Shown here piece by piece: positions 6,145-6,211 of a stretch of DNA of 6,211 bases. The first letter of the stretch is position 1. Each line of letters starts with the position of its first letter. This DNA is from S010-17 sp036478895. GTDB lineage: Bacteria; Bacteroidota; Bacteroidia; Flavobacteriales; Flavobacteriaceae. A program made the translations under genes and the position numbers. The stretch covers positions 1 through 6,211 of the forward strand of contig JAZGEV010000056.1 in the NCBI GenBank assembly GCA_036478895.1, in the 5' to 3' direction. A model generated the notes under the pieces. The model had not been told where the DNA came from, did not search any database, and worked only from the letters and a program-made list of their open reading frames with translations.

Positions 6145-6211
6145 TTAACTTGCTAATTGATAATTATTCACAAGAACAGAGGCAGAAATATGCAAGATTT
6201 TTTCTAATTCT
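6145..6211 (-). CDS. 3' end of a further small accessory gene (cut by window edge)
   Basis: On the minus strand one frame is open from the window edge to a TAA at 6147-6145. It encodes 21 residues, E-L-E-K-I-L-H-I-S-A then S-V-L-V-N-N-Y-Q-L-A-S, and looks like a plausible helical C-terminus. The stop lies 10 bases before repeat copy R, on the same strand and in the same place relative to the repeat as the 179-residue gene is to copy L. A second frame, stopping at 6166-6164, is also open to the edge but reads as a cysteine-rich tail and is less likely. Too little is visible to name a product. Confidence 0.4.
   Translation of the reverse strand, partial: ELEKILHISASVLVNNYQLAS

Noticed and set aside
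6164..6211. Alternative minus-strand frame open to the window edge, ending at 6166-6164.
   Set aside because: It reads as a cysteine-rich tail and stops 30 bp from the repeat; the frame ending at 6145 is longer and has a more normal composition.

Overview
The window looks like a low-GC chromosomal segment of a member of the Bacteroidetes, most likely a Flavobacteriaceae bacterium. Three things point that way. Promoters match the TTG / TAnnTTTG form used by this phylum, and start codons lack Shine-Dalgarno sequences. A Bacteroidetes-type outer-membrane protein joins a carboxypeptidase-regulatory-like domain to a DUF5686 region. The electron-transfer flavoprotein genes lie divergent from the pyruvate dehydrogenase E1-beta gene. 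The organism is inferred, not proven.

Left part (1-2580) is core energy metabolism. On the minus strand lie etfB and then the 5' part of etfA, cut by the window edge; together they encode the ETF heterodimer that takes electrons from acyl-CoA and related dehydrogenases. The 72-bp gap between them holds five tandem copies of a TCTAA-type heptamer. Divergent from etfB, on the plus strand, is the E1-beta subunit of pyruvate dehydrogenase (pdhB). The 162-bp divergent region carries one promoter-like element per direction and a 28-bp near-perfect palindrome, a candidate operator. pdhB ends at a strong intrinsic terminator.

Middle part (2581-5120) is one long plus-strand gene for an exported 828-residue DUF5686-family protein with the C-terminus of an outer-membrane beta-barrel. 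Just before its start codon is a perfect 8-bp inverted repeat.

Right part (5117-6211) is accessory and the most interesting. On the minus strand it alternates small orphan genes with two diverged copies of a repeat of about 187 bp: a truncated and frameshifted gene start, a repeat copy, a complete two-helix membrane protein of 179 residues, a second repeat copy, and the 3' end of another gene running off the window. Both repeat copies have the same orientation relative to the genes. Each begins at or just after the stop codon of the upstream gene with a TAAC core, ends with GTTA just before the next gene, and has ends that can pair as an imperfect hairpin with a conserved bulge. This is the layout of integron gene cassettes and attC sites, but the repeats are longer than usual attC sites, their outer boxes do not fit the consensus exactly, and no integrase is visible. 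I read it as a candidate integron-like or other repeat-delimited cassette array abutting the end of the DUF5686 gene.
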